This document shows, piece by piece, positions 20,700 through 30,643 of a DNA stretch of 64,000 nucleotides. The first letter of the stretch is position 1. Each line of letters begins with the position of its first letter. Under the pieces are notes generated by a model, which saw only the letters and a list, made by a program, of their open reading frames with translations, did no database searches and was not told the DNA's origin. A program made the position numbers and the translations under genes. Source of the stretch: Diploptera punctata (taxonomy: Eukaryota > Arthropoda > Insecta > Blattodea > Blaberidae); NCBI GenBank assembly GCA_030220185.1, contig JASPKZ010007303.1, positions 310,001 to 374,000 on the forward strand, written 5' to 3'.

Positions 20700-21280
20700 T
20701 TTTTTAATAGTAGTAAATCATGTTATGAAGATTGAAATTGAGTTCCAGAGATAGAGTCACTTGTGTTTCATCTGCTGGTCAGTGACAGCAACCTAATTAA
20801 TCGGCCTTGTTTCTTAGAGCTGTCGTGCCACGGATTCACTTAATTAATGTATTTATTTCGTCATGTTGATTCTGTAGATAAAAGAAGAAGACCTGATTGG
20901 ACAAACCTTCTTGGGAATAATTTAAACTGAAATCTAAAATAAGAGTCTTCAAAGGGTACAAGAAGAAGAGATCATGCAATGTTTTCAGCTCTATAAACGA
21001 ACTCTGTTAGACTGTAAAACGTTTATCCAGTACCTGCCCCTCAAACCAATTCTAAATAACTTTCTGCACAAGTGATGGGGTTTTAAGGGGTCAGTCTACT
21101 TCTAAGAAAAAGCGCTAAAAAAGTTGAGAAAAAAAAAGAGAAGAATATCACAAAAATAATAAATATTCTTTAAACTGTGAATTTAAGTGTAGGGCCTACA
21201 ATTAATTTTTTTTTGGTAGGCCTATTACACACTTAACATTAACCATCCTGTTTTAATTAATTAACTATCTTATCTGATAA
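20700..21280. other. Spacer with a block shared with ~56550
   Basis: GTCAGTGACAGCAA...GGCC...GAGCTGT.GT...ACGGATT at about 20777-20840 resembles 56561-56622. Otherwise AT-rich and unassigned. Confidence 0.4.
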
Positions 21281-21282
21281 CA

Positions 21283-21529
21283 GTCCACCGCTGTAGCGTG
21301 CTGCCTTGTCACGCAGCGGACCCGGGTTGCATTCCCGGTCGGGACAGGCTCCTGGGTGAGTTTTTTTTTGGGGGGGCTTTTTCGTCACCTGTAAGACAAA
21401 TGTCAGGAAGCTTTGGACCAACGGTGCCCGAAAATCATCCGGCTATCATCATCATCCTTATCATTACCATCATCATCCTTCACCGGTGTGGATAACAAAG
21501 GGAAGGTACCACATCTATAATTCCCTAGT
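21283..21529 (+). mobile_element. SINE-A, 3'-truncated, A box damaged
   Basis: Head GTCCACCGCTGTAGCGTGCT lacks the 10 bases GGTCTCGAGG present in other copies, so the A box is deleted; B box degenerate (GGGTTGCATTCCCGG). The body ends at CTATAATTCCCTAGT, short of the usual tail. Confidence 0.85.
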
Positions 21530-21550
21530 CATTTGACATGTTTCAATATA

Positions 21551-21925
21551 CAGGGCTGTTCAAAATGAAGGAACAAACTTCAAACATTTATTTCTTCCAA
21601 AGTAAAAAACATATAAACACAATTCTAACGTTCCTGGAAAAAGGAAGGTTCAAATATAAATATTTTATGCATTCAATATGAGCACCATGTGTTACACGAC
21701 AAATTACCAAAACGGTGGCTCATTTCTTGCCACACACGAATCAACTGGTCTCTAGTTATCGAATTCACAGCTTCAATAATTCGATGTAGCAGATTTTCAA
21801 GAGTGTCAGGCGTAGGAGGGATAAAAACACGGTCTTTATCCCCACAGATAAAAATCACACGGAGTTAGGTGTGGTGATCTGGCAGGCCATCAGCGCAGCG
21901 ATGAAGTTGATCTTCTGCTCCTCCT
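21551..21925 (-). pseudogene. Tc1/mariner-like element 3' end with transposase C-terminus
   Basis: Terminus TA-CAGGGCTGTTCAAAATGA at 21549-21568. The minus strand reads WPARSPHLTPCDFYLWG (the RSPDLTPxDFFLWG block with the third catalytic Asp region), shifts frame, then DKDRVFIPPTPDTLENLLHR, IIEAVNSITRDQLIRVWQEM, and after a second shift ICRVTHGAHIEC. This order is diagnostic for a widespread insect Tc1/mariner-like transposase group. Only the C-terminal third remains. Confidence 0.75.
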
Positions 21926-21929
21926 CTTC

Positions 21930-22425
21930 CAATCTAACAGCGCTAATTCAACGATGATCGCAACTTCAAGCAACAGCGCCAATACTACCATGATCAGAAC
22001 TTTAAACTTTTCTCTTTTTAGGAAAGTTGGAATTTTGTTTATATTTTTTGTAGTTTGCCGAAACGTCGGAATCAGTGATCAGAGGCCGACTTGAATCCAT
22101 GAAGCGGAAAACCCAACAAAAAATGTCTTAATCATACTTATATCCGCGAAAAACTATATATGCTATAAAGTATAAAAGAAGAAGCATTTCAGTCATCTTT
22201 TTTTTTCGCAGCATATCACTAGAATTTTGTACTTTTTAAACATTATTTTACTATATTCATTAAAAATGCAGTCGAGATTAAAATTATTTAATTTGAATTG
22301 CCCTTTTATGTCCCTTTTTTTCAGTTTTAGGTCTTTTAGGATATCTTTGGGTCTTTTTGAAGGTCTTTTATAGGTATTTTATAGGTCCTCCACTTCCGAG
22401 CCCTACTGATAAGTCATTCGTGAAG
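21930..22425. other. Unassigned
   Basis: No coding signal or repeat identified. Confidence 0.4.
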
Positions 22426-22782
22426 TACTCCATGTCCTTGTGTGGTAAAAAAAATGTTATTGTTAGGCTACATCTGGTTTCCCATAAAGATCATGCAGAT
22501 CACTTATGTTGTATTTTACATTCACCTGCCTCTTCGTCTCTCTTTGGTCAAAAACTGTTCCTAAAAATTTTGTTTTAAATAACCTATTCTTACTTTTTTT
22601 CCTCCCTTGTAGTAAGATACCATACTTCAAATCCATGTAAAAAAACTGGAAGAATAACTGCTTTACATTTTAGTTTTACTTTTTTGAGAGAAGTTGGGAT
22701 GACAAGAGTTCTAGTATGATAATGCATAATAGCATACGTTTCCAGAGTTTAAGCCTACCTTTAATTTTTTACTGCACCTCAT

Positions 22783-23328
22783 CATCATCATCATCATCAT
22801 CATCTGCATTCATGGATTAGGTCTGTTGACCCGTTCCGACTTCAGTCCATCTCTTTCTAGGTCTGCCCACATCTCGGGCGCCTTTAGGTTTGTATTTTGT
22901 TATTTGTTTTGGATATCTATCTTCATTCATTCTGTCTAAGTGTTGCTTCCATTTTTGTCTATATGTGTCTATTTTATCAGTTATTGCAAATATTTCAAGT
23001 TCCTGTCTTATTTCTGTGTTCTTGATTCTGTCTTCCTTAGTGCACCCTTTAACAGATCTCAAAAATTTCATTTCTGCCGCCGCTATCCTACTTAGATCTT
23101 GTTTTTTATGTATCCAGGCTTCTGATCCATAGAGCAGTACCGGTACTGCCAATGTTTTATAAAATTTCAATTGGGTCTCTCTTGTTGTTTTATTATTTAG
23201 TGATCGTTTTATCGTACCACATATTCCCTGGAATTTTGCTATTTTATTAGTTATATCATTATCATAATTAAATGAAATGTCACATCCTAGATAATTGAGA
23301 TGGTTCACCTGTTCTATGATTTTGTTTC
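22783..23328 (-). mobile_element. LINE-N insertion, 546 bp
   Basis: Flanked by CTGCACCTCAT at 22772-22782 and 23329-23339 (11 bp). 3' end is a GAT run (plus-strand ATCATC at 22781-22803). Most of it is one open frame (next entry). 5'-truncated. Confidence 0.9.
22817..23308 (-). CDS. LINE-N reverse transcriptase C-terminal part, 163 aa open
   Basis: MNHLNYLGCDISFNYDNDIT (YLG thumb motif), RSLNNKTTRETQLKFYKTLA, VPVLLYGSEAWIHKKQDLSR, MKFLRSVKGCTKEDRIKNTE, QKWKQHLDRMNEDRYPKQIT and GARDVGRPRKRWTEVGTGQQ. The apparent start is internal. Similar in layout to LINE-O and LINE-P C-termini, so these families are related. Confidence 0.85.
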   Translation of the reverse strand: MNHLNYLGCDISFNYDNDITNKIAKFQGICGTIKRSLNNKTTRETQLKFYKTLAVPVLLYGSEAWIHKKQDLSRIAAAEMKFLRSVKGCTKEDRIKNTEIRQELEIFAITDKIDTYRQKWKQHLDRMNEDRYPKQITKYKPKGARDVGRPRKRWTEVGTGQQT

Positions 23329-23526
23329 CTGCACCTCATTCCTGTTTGTAATTATTGCTGCTAGATATTTGCTGCTAGGTATTTGAATTCAGCCATCGTT
23401 CAACATTTCCCTCATTTGTTATTGCCCATTGCCATAATAGTACAAGTCTATGTGTGTCGATATATTTAGTTTTATTGGTATTTACTTCCAGCCTCAGTTT
23501 CCTAGTTTTACAATTCAGATACCTAG

Positions 23527-23971
23527 ATACAGATATGTGGTTCAATAAGAAGATATTTGAGAAATAAGACCACAAGGGAAACTTAATTAAAATTTTACAA
23601 AACAGTAGCCATTCCAACGTTAACATATGGGTATGAGGCTTGGCCTTTAACATAAAATTGACACAATAGAAATGAGATTTCTGAGATCATTTGCACGTGT
23701 ATCTCTAAGAGATCAAAAGAGAAGTCAAGATATCAGAGATGAATTACAAATATATAATATAAACGAGAGAATACACAGAAATAAATGTAATTGGTTTGAA
23801 CATGTACAAAGAATGTCAAATAATTGTTTATCAAAACAACTGCTTCATTATAAACCTCTAGGCCGAAGAAATGTAGGAAGACCAAAACGTCGTTGGAAAG
23901 ACGACCTGAACCTGCAGCATATAGTGCACCGGGGAGCGAAACGGGCCAACAGAAAGAAGATGATGATGATG
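23527..23971 (+). mobile_element. LINE-O copy 2 insertion, 445 bp
   Basis: Flanked by AGATACCTAG at 23517-23526 and 23972-23981. Encodes MRFLRSFARVSLRDQKRSQD, IRDELQIYNINERIHRNK, RMSNNCLSKQLLHYKP, RRNVGRPKRRWKDDLNLQ; ends GCCAACAGAAAGAAGATGAT with a GAT run. First part frameshifted. Confidence 0.9.
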
Positions 23972-24429
23972 AGATACCTAGGAACAGTAATTACAAACAG
24001 AAATGAAGTGTAGATGGAAATTAAACATAGGCTTAACTCTTGAAACGGTTGCTATTTTTCATGGGACTTTTATAATTCCAATTTCTCTCAAAAACACCTT
24101 AACTAAAAACGTATAAAACGTTATCCTTCCAGTTTGTGTGGTGCAGAGATTTGGACATTACGACAGATTGAGGAAAAACGACTGGAAACTTTTGAGATGT
24201 GTTATGGAGAAGTATGGAACGTATAAAATGGACAGACAAAATAAAAAATAAACATGTTCTAGACAGGGTGGGTGAAAGAAGAACAATGCTGGAACTTGTA
24301 AAGAAGAGGAAAGTAAATTGCTTTGGCCACTGGCTAAAAAAGAAACTGCTTGCTGACGGATGCCCTAGAAGGAATGGTCGACGAAAAAAAAGGTTGGAGA
24401 TAGAAAAATATATCAGATGATAGACAATA

Positions 24430-24613
24430 TTATTTATTAAATTTATTTATTTATTATTTTATTCATTTTTTTTACTTGATGAAGTTAAGATGTAAGGTCC
24501 TCTTCCACTTCACCAGGGTTAAATTATACATACAATAAGAATTATGATAAATTATACATAATAGCTAGTTATAGACTACACAATATAAAGTTGGCAAGGA
24601 AAAGAAAGAAAAA

Positions 24614-24660
<47 letters not shown>

Positions 24661-25025
24661 ATATTAATGTATAATTAGATTAAGTAATTGGCTTGGTAAA
24701 GAAAATTTAAAATATAAAGGAATAATAAAAGTATACATGGAACACGGTTATATATTATATTGTCTAAGGAAATATGAAGTGAGTTTCTTTTTAAACTATT
24801 TTTGAGTCGGGCAGTCCTTGATATATGAGGGGAGGGAATTCCAGAGTCGTGTGGCTGAAACAAGGAAGGATGAGGAATAGTTATATGTTCGATATAGAGG
24901 AACAGCTATAGAGTTAAATTTTCTCTCGATTGTGTGTTTAAGTTATTGTGGGAGGATAGCGAATGAAAGCTGGTAGAAATATAAAAGGGTGATGAGGTGG
25001 ACAAAGTGTTGTATAAGAAGCAGAG
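24430..25025 (-). mobile_element. LINE-E insertion, C-terminus and 3' UTR
   Basis: Minus strand reads STSSPFYISTSFHSLSSHNN, FLVSATRLWNSLPSYIKDCP, a stop, FKKKLTSYFLRQ, then an AT-rich 3' UTR with an AAT microsatellite (24618-24657) and an AAAT-rich tail at 24430-24470. The RLWNSLPSYIKDC block is the same C-terminal motif as in LINE-C, so this is a jockey/CR1-like family. Confidence 0.75.
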
Positions 25026-25395
25026 CAATGGTTTGTATGCGGATACTAAAAGGGAGGCTGAGTTAAGGAAAGAGTCGAGAATGCTGAGTTTGCAGTGAGA
25101 GACCTGCTCTTGGGCAGAATGTTATGTATGTGTCCTTCCAGTTATATTATATGGATGCGAAACATGATCTCTTACATAAAAGAAGAAGAAAAAATTACAA
25201 GTATTTGAGAATAAAGTACTTAGGAAAATTTGTGGATCGAAGAGAAATCAACAGACATGTGAAATAAGACGACTGCATATAGAGTGAGCTACGTGGTCTT
25301 TATAGGAAGCCCGATATAAATAAGAGCAGTTACGTCTCGTAGACTGCGATGGGCAGGACACTAGTTCAAATGAGTAATGAAAGAGGGGCATGAAA

Positions 25396-26528
25396 AGTTC
25401 TTGTAGGTGAACTTGAGAGAAAGCGTCCAATAGGTAGATTAAAGAATGAGATGGGAACGTCTTGTCTGTTTCCACTGTGTATGATATTTCGCAACCTAGA
25501 AGTTATATCTTACCACATGTTCTTTTGGTTTATTTTCCAATATTATGTTTGTCTGAACTGGGTGAGCGCCCTTAAAGGCCATTGTTTTTTTATTTTTCTA
25601 ATGATATTTCCATGTTGTATTTTTTTATATTTAATTTAATTTATACAGCATTCTTTGTAATTCGTCTTCTGTTGTTGCTATTAAAATATGATAATCTGCA
25701 AAGGCTACTGGTTTTTATTACTATATCCCCTAAGTTAATTCCCCCAGTCGTCATTTGCTTCCATGATCTTATCATGTCGTCAAAATAAATGTTAAAAAGA
25801 GTGGTTGATAGTGGACAACCTTGTCTGACTCCTCCTGGACAGTGACAACAATCTGCCAGAATACAAGCTGCTGAAATTAAATTCCTTAGACAAATAGCAG
25901 GATATCAAAGAACAGACAAAAAAATATAACACAGAAATAAGACAACAACTAAACGTAGAGGAATTAAACACAACAATAGTGAAATACAGAACAAACTGGA
26001 AAGAACACTTAGCAAGGATGACTGAGAATAGAATACCAAAAGCAGCATACAACTATTCACCACGAGGAAGAAGACGTTTGGGAAGACCAAGGAAAATATG
26101 GAAACAGCAGCAATTTGGAGCCGGAACAAGCTAGTAAATAAGCCTAAACCGTGACGAAGAAGAACTTCTTGTAAGTAAACTAGAGAGAAAGCGCCCACTA
26201 GGTAGGTTAAAGAACGATATGGGAATTTCTTGTAGGTAAACCAGAGAGAAAGTGCCCAATAGATAGGTTAAAGAACGAGATGGGAACTTCTTGTAGGTAA
26301 ACCAGAGAGAAAGTGCCCAATAGATAGGTTAAAGAACGAGGTGGGAACTTCTTGTAGGCAAACCAGAGAGAAAGTGCCCAATATATAGGTTAAAGAACGA
26401 GGTGGGAACTTCTTGTAGGCAAACCAGAGAGAAAGTGCCCAATATATAGGTTAAAGAACGAGGTGGGAACTTCTTGTAGGCAAACCAGAGAGAAAGTCCC
26501 AATAGGAAGGTTAAGAATGAGATTAACA
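25396..26528 (+). repeat. 61-bp tandem array within LINE-D (7 units, one displaced)
   Basis: Units start at 25396, then (after LINE-P) 26163, 26224, 26285, 26346, 26407 and 26468, exactly 61 bp apart. Unit core: CTTCTTGTAGGCAAACCAGA, GAGAAAGTGCCCAATA, GGTTAAAGAACGAGGTGGG. Units 26346 and 26407 are nearly identical; outer units diverge. 61 is not divisible by 3, so the array cannot be one long protein repeat. Confidence 0.9.
25466..26162 (+). mobile_element. LINE-P copy 1 with inverted 5' half (twin-primed)
   Basis: 25466-25838 matches the minus strand of LINE-P copy 2 (45690-45995: CAACCTAG, TGATATTTCCATGTTGTATT, CGTCATTTGCTTCCATGATC, TGGACAACCTTGTCT). 25839-26162 matches the opposite strand of its C-terminal part (AATCTGCCAGAATACAAGCT, KYRTNWKEHLARMTENRIPK, GRRRLGRPRK, ends AACCGTGACGAAGAAG). 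Flanks AAC(G)TCTTGT / AACTTCTTGT. About 150 bp of the family between the halves is missing. Confidence 0.85.
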
Positions 26529-26822
26529 TTAGTCATGGTTAGAGGAAGGTGAATTATGCAGGAATGATTGGAAAACATTAGCTAAGGATAATAATGTATG
26601 AAGAGCTTGTTTCCCCGCAGCCATTATTCTTCGTGTTCGATAGTGCCATTGAGTTAGTTAATAACTGTACAACATGCTTCCATCTCGTAATGTATTCAAA
26701 ATTCTATGGTAATATTAATTACAAGGACATTCGATAAATAACGACAACACTGTTATGACATCACAAAAAATATTCAGGTTGTTTTCGACAATACGAACTT
26801 CATTTATAGTCTCTTGTCAAGT

Positions 26823-27110
26823 CAACTATATCTTCTTCTTCTTCTTCCTTCCTTCCAAGTATTAGGCCAAGGCCTGTTACGATCCTATAGAAAATTCTCG
26901 TATAAGACTTGAAAGCATAATAATAGTCCCTTCGATTGGTTTCTGGCCAAAGGAAGGCAAGACCAGTGATGGGGCTGCCATCTTATAGCCTCCGGTCAGG
27001 CTTTTCTGGAGAAGAAAAGAAAATAAAGGAAAGGAAAAATGGAAAAAAGGAAAGAATCCCTAGCCCTCAGATGTCCTAATAGGTCGAAAAAACAAGAGTT
27101 AACCAAGAGA
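26823..27110 (-). mobile_element. LINE-Q 3' fragments
   Basis: CTTCCTTCCAAGTATTAGGC CAAGGCCTGTTACGATCCTA TAGAAAATT at 26851-26899 matches 42811-42855. 26900-27070 does not continue the match and is unassigned. Confidence 0.6.
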
Positions 27111-27785
27111 GGTTAGTAAAGTTAAGAGTCTATATTTCACTAATCGATTTAGAGCTTTCTGGGCATTAACTCTTGGATGAAATCGAATACTTCGTAGAGG
27201 ATTTTTATCTTTGATAATATATGATTAGAAAGTTGGTAGATGCATTTGAGGTGGCGGGACTGAAGATAAATTATATAAAACAGAATATGTGGTACTCGGA
27301 GGAAATTCAGAAGACCTATTTATATTTATTTAAATAATATGGTAATTAACTGTGTTGAAGAATTTAAATATCTTGGTTCTATAATGGATAAATCTGGTAC
27401 TTGTGAAAGATATATTATTAACAGAGTAAATTGTGCAAGGAAGGCGATTAGATACTTGAATGGTCTTTTATGGTATAGAAATCTGACCAGAAAAACAAAA
27501 ATATATTATACAGACAATAATAGAAAGTATACTTACATATGGATCAGAAAGCTGAACAATAAATGAAAGGATGCAGAAAATAATCTTGGCGATAAAAATT
27601 GATGGATTACGGAGAAGTATGAGAATATCCTGGCTACAACATATAAGAAATACATATATTAGACAAGAAATGGATTCACAAGAAACTGTTATCGATAGGA
27701 TAACAAAGAGAGCTTTACAGTGGTATGGACATGTACAACGGATGTCGGATGAACACTGGCCTAAACAAGTGTTGGATTGGATAGA

Positions 27786-28672
27786 ATAGATTTAGAATAG
27801 ATTTATTTAGCCTGGTGGAGTTAAGGCCATGTGGCCTTTTCTTCCACTCACCAGAACAAACATATGTTACATATAAATACAAAAAAATTACAATAATAGT
27901 CATATTAAACAGGACAAACATATGTTACATATGAATACAAAAAATTACAATAATAGTCATATTGAACAGGACAAACATATATTACATATAAATACAAAAA
28001 GAATTACAATAATAGTCATATTAAACAGGACAAACATGTTACATATGAATACAAAAATTACAATAATAGTCATATTAAACAGGACAAACATATATTACAT
28101 ATGAATACAAAAAAAATTACAATAGTAGTCATATTGAACAATTAATTATCTGTCATATTGCATAATAATGAAAATAATGTCTAATAATACAATGAAACTA
28201 AATACAATTAAAATTAAATTAATGATACAATGAATAAAAAAAAGGAATAACAGCTCGAATCTACTATACATAAAAAGAAAAGAAAAAAAAATACAAAGAA
28301 AGTAATAAACTACAATGAATTAATCTATGTTTTTATACAAGGCATTAGGTAAATATATTAACAAATCCTAAGTATATTTTTATTAAATAATGCAAAAACG
28401 CATTATTAATTCTTAAAAAGTAATATTAGTGAGTTGTTTCTGTTAGTAATTTTATTTTCAATTTGTTTCTGAAAGATGGTAAAGTTTGGCAGTCTCTGAC
28501 ATAGGGTGGAAGTGAATTCCATGTTCTAGCAAGAGAAACTGTAAAAGATTTCGAATAATAGGTAGTATGATGAGGGATATAAAGGACACTGTGCTCAAGG
28601 GATCGGGTATCTAAGTTATGTGTATCAGAGAGTTTAGTGAAGCGGTGTGATTGGATGGTACCAGGCAGAAGG
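27786..28672 (-). mobile_element. LINE-C copy 2, nested in LINE-R
   Basis: 28426-28680 (minus) is open: TKLSDTHNLDTRSLEHSVLY, SKSFTVSLARTWNSLPPYVR, DCQTLPSFRNKLKIKLLTET, stop. The 3' UTR ends at 27786-27850 (plus: ATTTATTTAGCCTGGTGGAG, CTTTTCTTCCACTCACCAGA) next to ATAGAATAG repeats. The UTR contains a tandem array (next entry). Confidence 0.85.
27862..28140 (-). repeat. ~57-bp tandem array in LINE-C 3' UTR
   Basis: Five units of CATATGTTACATATAAATAC, AAAAAATTACAATAATAGTC, ATATTAAACAGGACAAA, differing by a few bases and short A-run changes. The other LINE-C copy (17490-17530) has a single equivalent. Confidence 0.9.
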
Positions 28673-28815
28673 AAGAACATGGTATGAGGGAATATATGAT
28701 ACCATGATGAAGAGGCATATGGAAGAAGGTCAATGGGAAGATAGGAATCTCTGGAAAGCAGAAATTAAGGGCGAACTGCTGTAAAGTGGAAAGTCTGTAT
28801 TAAGTAAGTAAGAAT

Positions 28816-29082
28816 AAGTTATAGTCTCAAGGGCTCCTCTCTGGTGAATTTGGTGGATGTTCGGTTACTTCCCAATTCCACCTCCAAAACAAATTCTACT
28901 GAACATCTTTTTAGGGCAGTATTGTTTACTAAATGTGAGAAACAATTAATGTATTTACAAAATATTGCTATTTCAAGACCTCCAACATTACAGATTTATA
29001 CAACAAAGACTACTCAACAACACGTATAAAATGCATTACGAAACATCGTTGAGGCCGCTATGTAAAAATTAAAATATAAATA
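28816..29082. other. Unassigned
   Basis: No motif-bearing ORF, no repeat found. Confidence 0.4.
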
Positions 29083-29233
29083 GGTATCTGAGATATCAGT
29101 CACCCTCATTTTTGTAATATAAAATATCAAGAAGATACTAATACACAAGCAGAAGATGGAACATATGTTCCGAAAGGCCTTCTTAATATATTATAATTTT
29201 ACAAAGTTGAGGACTACTGAGATCTCAGGTAGC
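29083..29233. repeat. Short imperfect inverted-repeat element
   Basis: GGTATCTGAGATATCAGTCA CCCTCA...TTTTTGTAATATAA at the left is mirrored by GCTACCTGAGATCTCAGTAG TCCTCAACTTTGTAAAAT read from the right end. About 150 bp, MITE-like; family unknown. Confidence 0.5.
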
Positions 29234-29368
29234 TATTTTATATTTTACTTTTTACTCAACGACATACTACAAGATTACAATAGTCACCACTAAGCTCGCT
29301 GATTTACAATAGTGTTTCCATTATTGAACGCCCTTGTATTAGCTGTATAGAAAGTCGAGAGTACGATA

Positions 29369-29634
29369 GGTTCGATTCCCGGTCGGGACAGGATCCTGGG
29401 TGAGGTTTTTCCTCACCTGTAAGACAAATTTCAGGAAGCTTAGGGCCCAACGGTCCCTGAAAATCATCCGACCATCATCATCATCCTTATCATTAATATC
29501 ATCATCCCTCACTGATGTGAAAGCAACGGGAAGCTACCACACCTATAATTCCTTAGTAAAGCTGCAAAGCATAGCATTAAAATGATATGATTGCAGTGAA
29601 AGACCTGCCCCGGACAGAATTACTATAGAATAGA
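29369..29634 (+). mobile_element. SINE-A, 5'-truncated at the B box
   Basis: Starts at GGTTCGATTCCCGGTCGGGA and continues through the family body to CCTGCCCCGGACAGAATTAC TATAGAATAG. A box absent. GTGAGGTTTTTCC is a shortened version of the usual T/G-rich spacer. Confidence 0.85.
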
Positions 29635-29644
29635 ATGGTAAAAA

Positions 29645-29713
29645 AAATTAACTTTTATTATGTATCGTCCGGCCATAAACGTTCGGGCAGAAAAACGTCT
29701 GCCGGGTCCGCTA
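29645..29713 (+). mobile_element. Helitron 3' end fragment
   Basis: CGTTCGGGCAGAAAAACGTC then TGCCGGGTCCGCTAGT. Helitrons end in a small hairpin followed by CTRR; GGGTCCGCTAGT is a common arthropod Helitron terminus. Only about 70 bp recognisable. Confidence 0.6.
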
Positions 29714-30094
29714 GTACAAATATAATTTCATTCAAGAAATTATGTATTTGGTAGTGTGACATCATACAGTGAGAAAATAAAATTGTGACATCACCTTCAT
29801 GGATCATTACAAATTGTAGCAGTTTTTTGTAGATCTGTTCAATGTTTGCGTAACCCAGATTTTCAACGCGGGATGCAATGTCAGCTGCTCCTCCCAAGAA
29901 TAGCAGCTAGTTTTTAAATCCACATTTGCATTCTTCAATGTCAGTAGGTGACATTTAAAACAAATTAAGATCATGGTTCATGTGGTTCCCTTCTCCCACT
30001 TGCTCAGATTGTTTCCACGTTCATTTACTTAAATCCTGGAAGTTGATTTTACTGCTTTCATTATCTACATTTGAAATATGTGGTTTCTGATTAT
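29714..30094. other. Unassigned
   Basis: A 79-aa minus frame (29658-29897) starts in this stretch and reads into the Helitron end, which argues against a gene. No motif recognised. Confidence 0.4.
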
Positions 30095-30096
30095 TA

Positions 30097-30643
30097 CAGC
30101 GTGATTCAGAAATATGGCTATACGTTTGATCGCATTTTGTGACGAAAATATTATTATTAAAGGAAATGTGATGTTATCATTGGAAAGGGAATCCTTCAAA
30201 TTACAACAATAGAACAAAACAAATCACTTACAACACTAAGCAAGTCACTTTATTGCTTCAAACTGTTCGCTGTTTACATCCAAGCATAATTGGCAATGCT
30301 TTGGGAAATCATTCATTGCGTTATGATACATGTTTAGAGGAATAGCTCTAATTTCTTCCTCAATCACTAATTTCAGCATGTCGACGTCTTCAGATTTCCG
30401 TCTTCCCCGTCTTGCGACCTTACGATCATTAGCATACGTCATTGCCCATGCAGCAATTGTAATTTGCTGTTGCATATTCAACGCCATTTTGACTAATGAC
30501 GTAAGTTCTACACTGTTTTGTTTTATTCCATTGTTGTAATTTGAATAATTGCCTTTCCAACGGTAATTTCATATTTTCTGTAATGATAATATTTTCATCA
30601 CACAACGCGATCAAACGTATAACCATATTTATGATTCACTCCG
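30097..30643. mobile_element. Tc1/mariner-like element with ~135-bp inverted ends
   Basis: TA-CAGCGTGATTCAGAAATATGG on the left; right end reversed TA-CGGAGTGAATCATAAATATGG. The ends stay similar (TATACGTTTGATCGCRTT, GAAAATATTAT) for about 135 bp. TA on both sides fits Tc1/mariner target duplication. The interior encodes a transposase C-terminus on the minus strand. Confidence 0.7.
30245..30487 (-). pseudogene. Probable transposase C-terminal fragment, 80 aa
   Basis: ANDRKVARRGRRKSEDVDML, KLVIEEEIRAIPLNMYHNAM, NDFPKHCQLCLDVNSEQFEA. The ...EEIRAIP...M...C...C.DVN.E.FE pattern near the end is like Tc1/mariner transposase C-termini. The Met start is probably incidental. Moderate confidence because only the tail remains. 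Confidence 0.45.

Larger units (their letters stand above)
22430..23511 (-). pseudogene. LINE-D copy 7, old, split by LINE-N
   Basis: Follows the minus-strand LINE-D order from the C-terminal half (22440-22640) through the thumb (22700-22782, then 23329-23420) to the region just after YADD (23430-23510), with many changes. Interrupted by LINE-N between copies of CTGCACCTCAT. Confidence 0.75.
23512..25130 (+). mobile_element. LINE-F copy 1, split by LINE-O and LINE-E
   Basis: LINE-D-like thumb start (AATTCAGATACCTAG, resuming at 23982 GGAACAGTAATTACAAACAG), then a distinct C-terminus: WTLRQIEEKRLETFEM, MERIKWTDKIKNKHVLDRVG, ERRTMLELVKKRKVNCFGHW (24199-24420). The last coding piece (TKREAELRKESRMLSLQ) and stop follow at 25040-25090 after LINE-E, ending CTGCTCTTGGGCAGAATG. 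A second copy with the same ending is at 54886-56419. Confidence 0.8.
25130..26665 (+). mobile_element. LINE-D copy 8, with 61-bp tandem array and LINE-P insertion
   Basis: Starts at TGTCCTTCCAGTTATATTAT directly at the LINE-F 3' end, passes YGCET-, LRWAG- and LLVGKPE-equivalents, then the LLVGKPE...RMR segment is repeated as 61-bp units, interrupted by LINE-P between unit 1 and unit 2. The family end (GTTCGATAGTGCCATTGAGT) is at about 26660. Confidence 0.85.
27150..28815 (+). pseudogene. LINE-R, split by LINE-C copy 2
   Basis: 27339-27566 reads VEEFKYLGSIMDKSGTCERY, INRVNCARKAIRYLNGLLWY; 27571-27785 reads IRQEMDSQETVIDRITKRAL, QWYGHVQRMSDEHWPKQVLD. After LINE-C the frame resumes at about 28673: TWYEGIYDTMMKRHMEEGQW, EDRNLWKAEI and a stop. 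Ordinary LINE thumb plus C-terminus, degraded. Confidence 0.75.

Noticed and set aside
26163..26528. CRISPR-like array
   Set aside because: The 61-bp units are contiguous without spacers and clearly derive from LINE-D coding sequence; the genome is eukaryotic.
29658..29897. 79-aa minus-strand gene
   Set aside because: The last 18 residues are the Helitron end in translation; no family recognised for the rest.
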